Source: an uncultured Christensenellaceae bacterium (GTDB taxonomy: Bacteria; Bacillota; Clostridia; Christensenellales; Pumilibacteraceae). From it: a DNA stretch of 35,108 bases. The stretch spans positions 80,650 through 115,757 of the forward strand of contig CAJUNM010000001.1 in NCBI GenBank assembly GCA_910587805.1, read 5' to 3'. The notes beneath the pieces were generated by a model. It searched no databases, was not told where the DNA came from, and worked only from the letters and a program-made list of their open reading frames with translations. Positions 32,901 to 35,108 of this stretch are shown here, in pieces. A program made the translations under genes and the position numbers. Each line of letters begins with the position of its first letter. The stretch's first letter is position 1.

Positions 32901-33209
32901 GATTACACACTCCTTTTAACGATGATTTTCTTTGGTATATCCAATATTATACTACAAAAAACCGCAATTTCATAGCATTTGCGTCACGCTTTTTGAAAAT
33001 TCTTTTGTTTATTTGCCGAATTTACCGAATTCGCCGCACAGCTCCCCGACCTTATCCGACCAAAGGCGGACGCTTTCCGACTTTTTACGTCGAAAGAGGA
33101 CGAAATCAGACAAAATCAGACCTTTTACGCACGTATGTCCGGCTTGCCGATTTTTCGGGGAAATGGTATAATAACAGTACATTTTCGGAAAGACAAGGAG
33201 CGATTAGTT
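32901..33209. promoter_or_regulatory. Divergent degV-spo0A intergenic region
   Basis: For spo0A (plus strand): TTGCCG (33144-33149), a 17-bp spacer and TATAAT (33167-33172), 38 bp before the ATG. For degV (minus strand): TATAAT at 32951-32946 with a weak -35 TATGAA 17 bp upstream. CGTCGAA at 33089-33095 is one base from the Spo0A box TGTCGAA and could mediate autoregulation, but one imperfect box is weak evidence. No gene was seen in this gap. Confidence 0.6.
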
Positions 33210-33938
33210 ATGAAAATTCGTGTTATGGTATGCGACGACAACGAGGAATTTGTGAACAATGCGCGTACGCATTTCGCTGCGTCGGACAAGATAGAGCTTG
33301 TGGAAACTGCGTCTAACGGAAAAGAGGCGCTCGAGCGTTTGGACACCGCGCGTCCCGACGTGCTGTTGCTCGATCTCGTTATGCCCGCTCTCGACGGGTT
33401 TTCATTACTCGAACGCGTCAACAAAGGCAATATGAAAATCATAGTAATATCCGCGCTTTCGCAAGACGCATTCATTTCCAAAGCTATGAACCTCGGCGCG
33501 GACTACTACATGATGAAACCCGTTAATTTTTCGGTAGTCGACGAACGCATTGCCGAAGCGGTAAATTCCAAACGTCCTACGGCAAAAAACCGTTCGATGG
33601 ACGAAAAAATCAGCAATATTTTCATTACCGTCGGTATTCCAGCGCATATTAAAGGTTATCAATATCTGCGCGAGGCGATAAAGATGACCATCGACAGCCC
33701 CGAGATAATCAATTCGATCACCAAAAAGCTCTATCCGGAGGTCGCCGAACATTTCAACACCAGCCCGAGCAAAGTGGAACGCGCAATACGTCACGCTATA
33801 GAAGTTGCGTGGAATCGCGGCAAGATCGAAAACATAAACACGCTTTTCGGCGTGCGCGTATACAATCACAACGAAAAACCGACTAACGGCGAGTTCATTG
33901 CGCTCGTCGCAGACAAGATGCTGCTCGAAAGCGTTTAG
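33210..33938 (+). CDS. spo0A: Sporulation transcription factor Spo0A
   Basis: 242 aa. Master response regulator of entry into sporulation. The receiver domain (1-120) has the acidic pair Asp9/Asp10, phospho-acceptor Asp55 in LLLDLVMP, and Lys103 in MMKPVN. The Spo0A-specific C-terminal DNA-binding domain (~130-242) has VGIPAHIKGYQYLREAI and the recognition-helix region TSPSKVERAIRHAIEVAWNRG. ATG at 33210 follows AAGGAG by 9 nt and is preferred over upstream in-frame starts. Its stop overlaps the stop of the convergent RadC-like gene. SpoIVB, often upstream of spo0A, is not present here. Confidence 0.97.
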   Translation: MKIRVMVCDDNEEFVNNARTHFAASDKIELVETASNGKEALERLDTARPDVLLLDLVMPALDGFSLLERVNKGNMKIIVISALSQDAFISKAMNLGADYYMMKPVNFSVVDERIAEAVNSKRPTAKNRSMDEKISNIFITVGIPAHIKGYQYLREAIKMTIDSPEIINSITKKLYPEVAEHFNTSPSKVERAIRHAIEVAWNRGKIENINTLFGVRVYNHNEKPTNGEFIALVADKMLLESV

Positions 33939-34903
33939 TCCGCCGCGTCTTTATCGTCGTCGGTTTCCCAAAGCTTGAGCAACAATTCGGGCGACGGGGA
34001 TAACAATTGCGACGGCATGTATTGCCAAATTCGCCCGCTCGGGTCTTTAGCTAAGTCGAGCTTGCGCGAGCCGTAACCCGCTATACCGACTTGGATATAA
34101 TCTATAAGTTCCGCATCGACCGCATCGAGCACGGTCTCGAGATCCTTGACGCGCAACTCGTCCGCAGGACGGTCGGCAACGCTCAGCCGTCTGCCCACAA
34201 ACACGTATTTAGCATGCAGTCTGCATGCCGACGCAACGATCTCGCGAACGGGTATATCCTTAGACGGGATCTTTTGGTCGGATAAAAGTCCGAAACGCTC
34301 GTCGAGAAACACCGCGAGCGTTTCGCCTTTTTTCACACCGATAGAAGCGATATGATTGATCAATATGTCTCCGCGCGAAATCTCTATCTCGGCGCTTCGC
34401 TGTTTCGCTTGCCCGATGAGCGGCAGAACGCTTATAAAATCGACTGCGTTGCGCGTCATGCCGGCAAACTCGGCAAGCTTGCTCGGCGGCGCGGTCAATA
34501 CGCCGAGTACCGACCCGAACTTGTCGAGAAGTCTGTGCGCAAGCACGTTGGTATCTCTGCGCGGAATCATAAACGATCATACAAGCTCTATTATTTCGAC
34601 GTCGCTGAAAGACGCAAGGCTCGGATCGCGCAATGCAGATTCTCTCAATCTGATCCTATGCCCCGCATGTACGTTTTCTTCCGACGCGCCGACTTTATTC
34701 GTTTCAAAACTTTTGGGCGCGGATGTTTGCAACTTTTCCGCCGCAACGGCAGCCGACTCCTTCCGCGCATCATCGGCCGAGGCGTCACCGCTCTCCCCGT
34801 CGAGCAGCGCAAGCAGTTCGGCTATGCGCTTGTCGCGCGCTTTAAGTTCGCGCTCGCGATAAGCAAGTTCATCGTCGATATTATCGTTATAGTTTTTGTC
34901 CAT
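33935..34903 (-). pseudogene. RadC-family gene with a lost metal motif and one in-frame TGA
   Basis: Codons 1-108 (34903-34580) encode a charged helical N-terminus and the RadC start pattern HAGHRIRLRESAL ... SDVEIIELV, then TGA (34577-34579). The same frame continues (SFMIPRRDTNVLAHRLLDKF ...) for 213 more codons. Ordinary RadC proteins have an unbroken ELLLFYAIPRRDTN here, so exactly one codon is altered. In the C-terminal JAB/MPN region the expected HNHPSGDP...D is replaced by VGRRLSVADRPADELRVKDL, so the zinc ligands are gone. An ATG 9 nt after the TGA (34570) could allow reinitiation, but it has no Shine-Dalgarno sequence. Promoter at 34933-34961. If not a pseudogene, it is a two-part or read-through protein. 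Confidence 0.8.
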
Positions 34904-34932
34904 CGTCCGCCGCCGTGATTTACTGTAATTAC

Positions 34933-34961
34933 ATTATAACAAACCGACGAACGGCTTGCAA
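34933..34961 (-). promoter_or_regulatory. Promoter of the RadC-like gene
   Basis: Minus-strand TTGCAA (34961-34956), a 17-bp spacer and TATAAT (34938-34933), about 30 bp before the ATG at 34903. Confidence 0.7.
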
Positions 34962-34999
34962 CCGTTTTGCGCGGCATAACGCCAACCCGCAAAATTCGC

Positions 35000-35028
35000 T
35001 TGACATATCAACCGCTCCGTGATACAAT
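35000..35028 (+). promoter_or_regulatory. Promoter of tRNA-Val
   Basis: TTGACA (35000-35005), a 17-bp spacer and TACAAT (35023-35028), 25 bp before the tRNA. Confidence 0.85.
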
Positions 35029-35053
35029 ATCTGTGCTTGTAAACGCAAGCTAA

Positions 35054-35108
35054 GGGCAATTAACTCAGCGGGAGAGTGCTACCTTCACATGGTAGAAGTC
35101 ACAGGTTC
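35054..35108 (+). tRNA. tRNA-Val (anticodon CAC), cut by the window end
   Basis: Starts GGGCAATTAACTCAGCGGG. The anticodon arm is CTACC, loop TTCACAT, GGTAG, with anticodon CAC at 35086-35088. The sequence stops in the T loop (GGTTC). Confidence 0.9.

Noticed and set aside
34577..34579. TGA reassigned as a sense codon in this organism
   Set aside because: TGA is used as a normal stop at the ends of the 160-aa membrane protein gene (overlapping the GH3 GTG) and of the recombinase gene. The neighbouring broken gene uses TAA instead.

Overview
The window looks like chromosome of an uncultured, spore-forming member of the Bacillota (Clostridia-type). Evidence: a stage II sporulation phosphatase (SpoIIE), a Spo0A response regulator, a DegV lipid-binding protein, AGGAGG-type ribosome binding sites and sigma-A promoters spaced by 17 bp. 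The left 14.6 kb uses GC-rich codons and lies almost wholly on the minus strand. Most of 14.7-31.6 kb is visibly AT-richer, and the right flank is GC-rich again.

Left flank, minus strand, read right to left. spoIIE (14553-12211) is followed by a terminator. Next comes a sigma-A-like promoter whose -35/-10 spacer is a run of 12 G, then a long leader and a four-gene cell-surface operon: a lipoprotein, a small membrane protein, a domain-permuted GH3 glycosidase with membrane segments at both ends, and a Big/leucine-rich-repeat lipoprotein. After that operon's terminator come leuA (apparently leaderless), then typA and guaA; guaA is cut by the window edge.

Centre. A NERD-domain protein and tRNA-Ser(GCU) precede an island of about 14 kb (roughly 15770-29747) inserted exactly at the 3' end of that tRNA. 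The island carries a large serine recombinase whose last six codons and stop lie inside the tRNA, a small ORF, a ribbon-helix-helix-like protein with an operator-like palindrome, and a structured repeat-rich spacer. Its cargo is a type I restriction-modification operon, hsdM-hsdS-(KAP-type ATPase)-hsdR-DUF2971-(unknown 508-aa protein), and a blasticidin-S-deaminase-like gene with its own promoter. A second copy of the 9-bp attachment core and a displaced terminator-like hairpin mark the right end. The ATPase sits between hsdS and hsdR, where the PrrC anticodon nuclease sits in other type I loci. The operon is therefore a candidate composite defence system.

Right flank. A GrpB-family gene is followed by two damaged loci: a DUF2461 gene with one in-frame TAA, and a truncated sigma-factor remnant. 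Then come tRNA-Met, degV, spo0A and a RadC-family gene, which has lost its metal-binding motif and is split by one in-frame TGA. The window ends inside a tRNA-Val(CAC) gene that has a near-consensus promoter.
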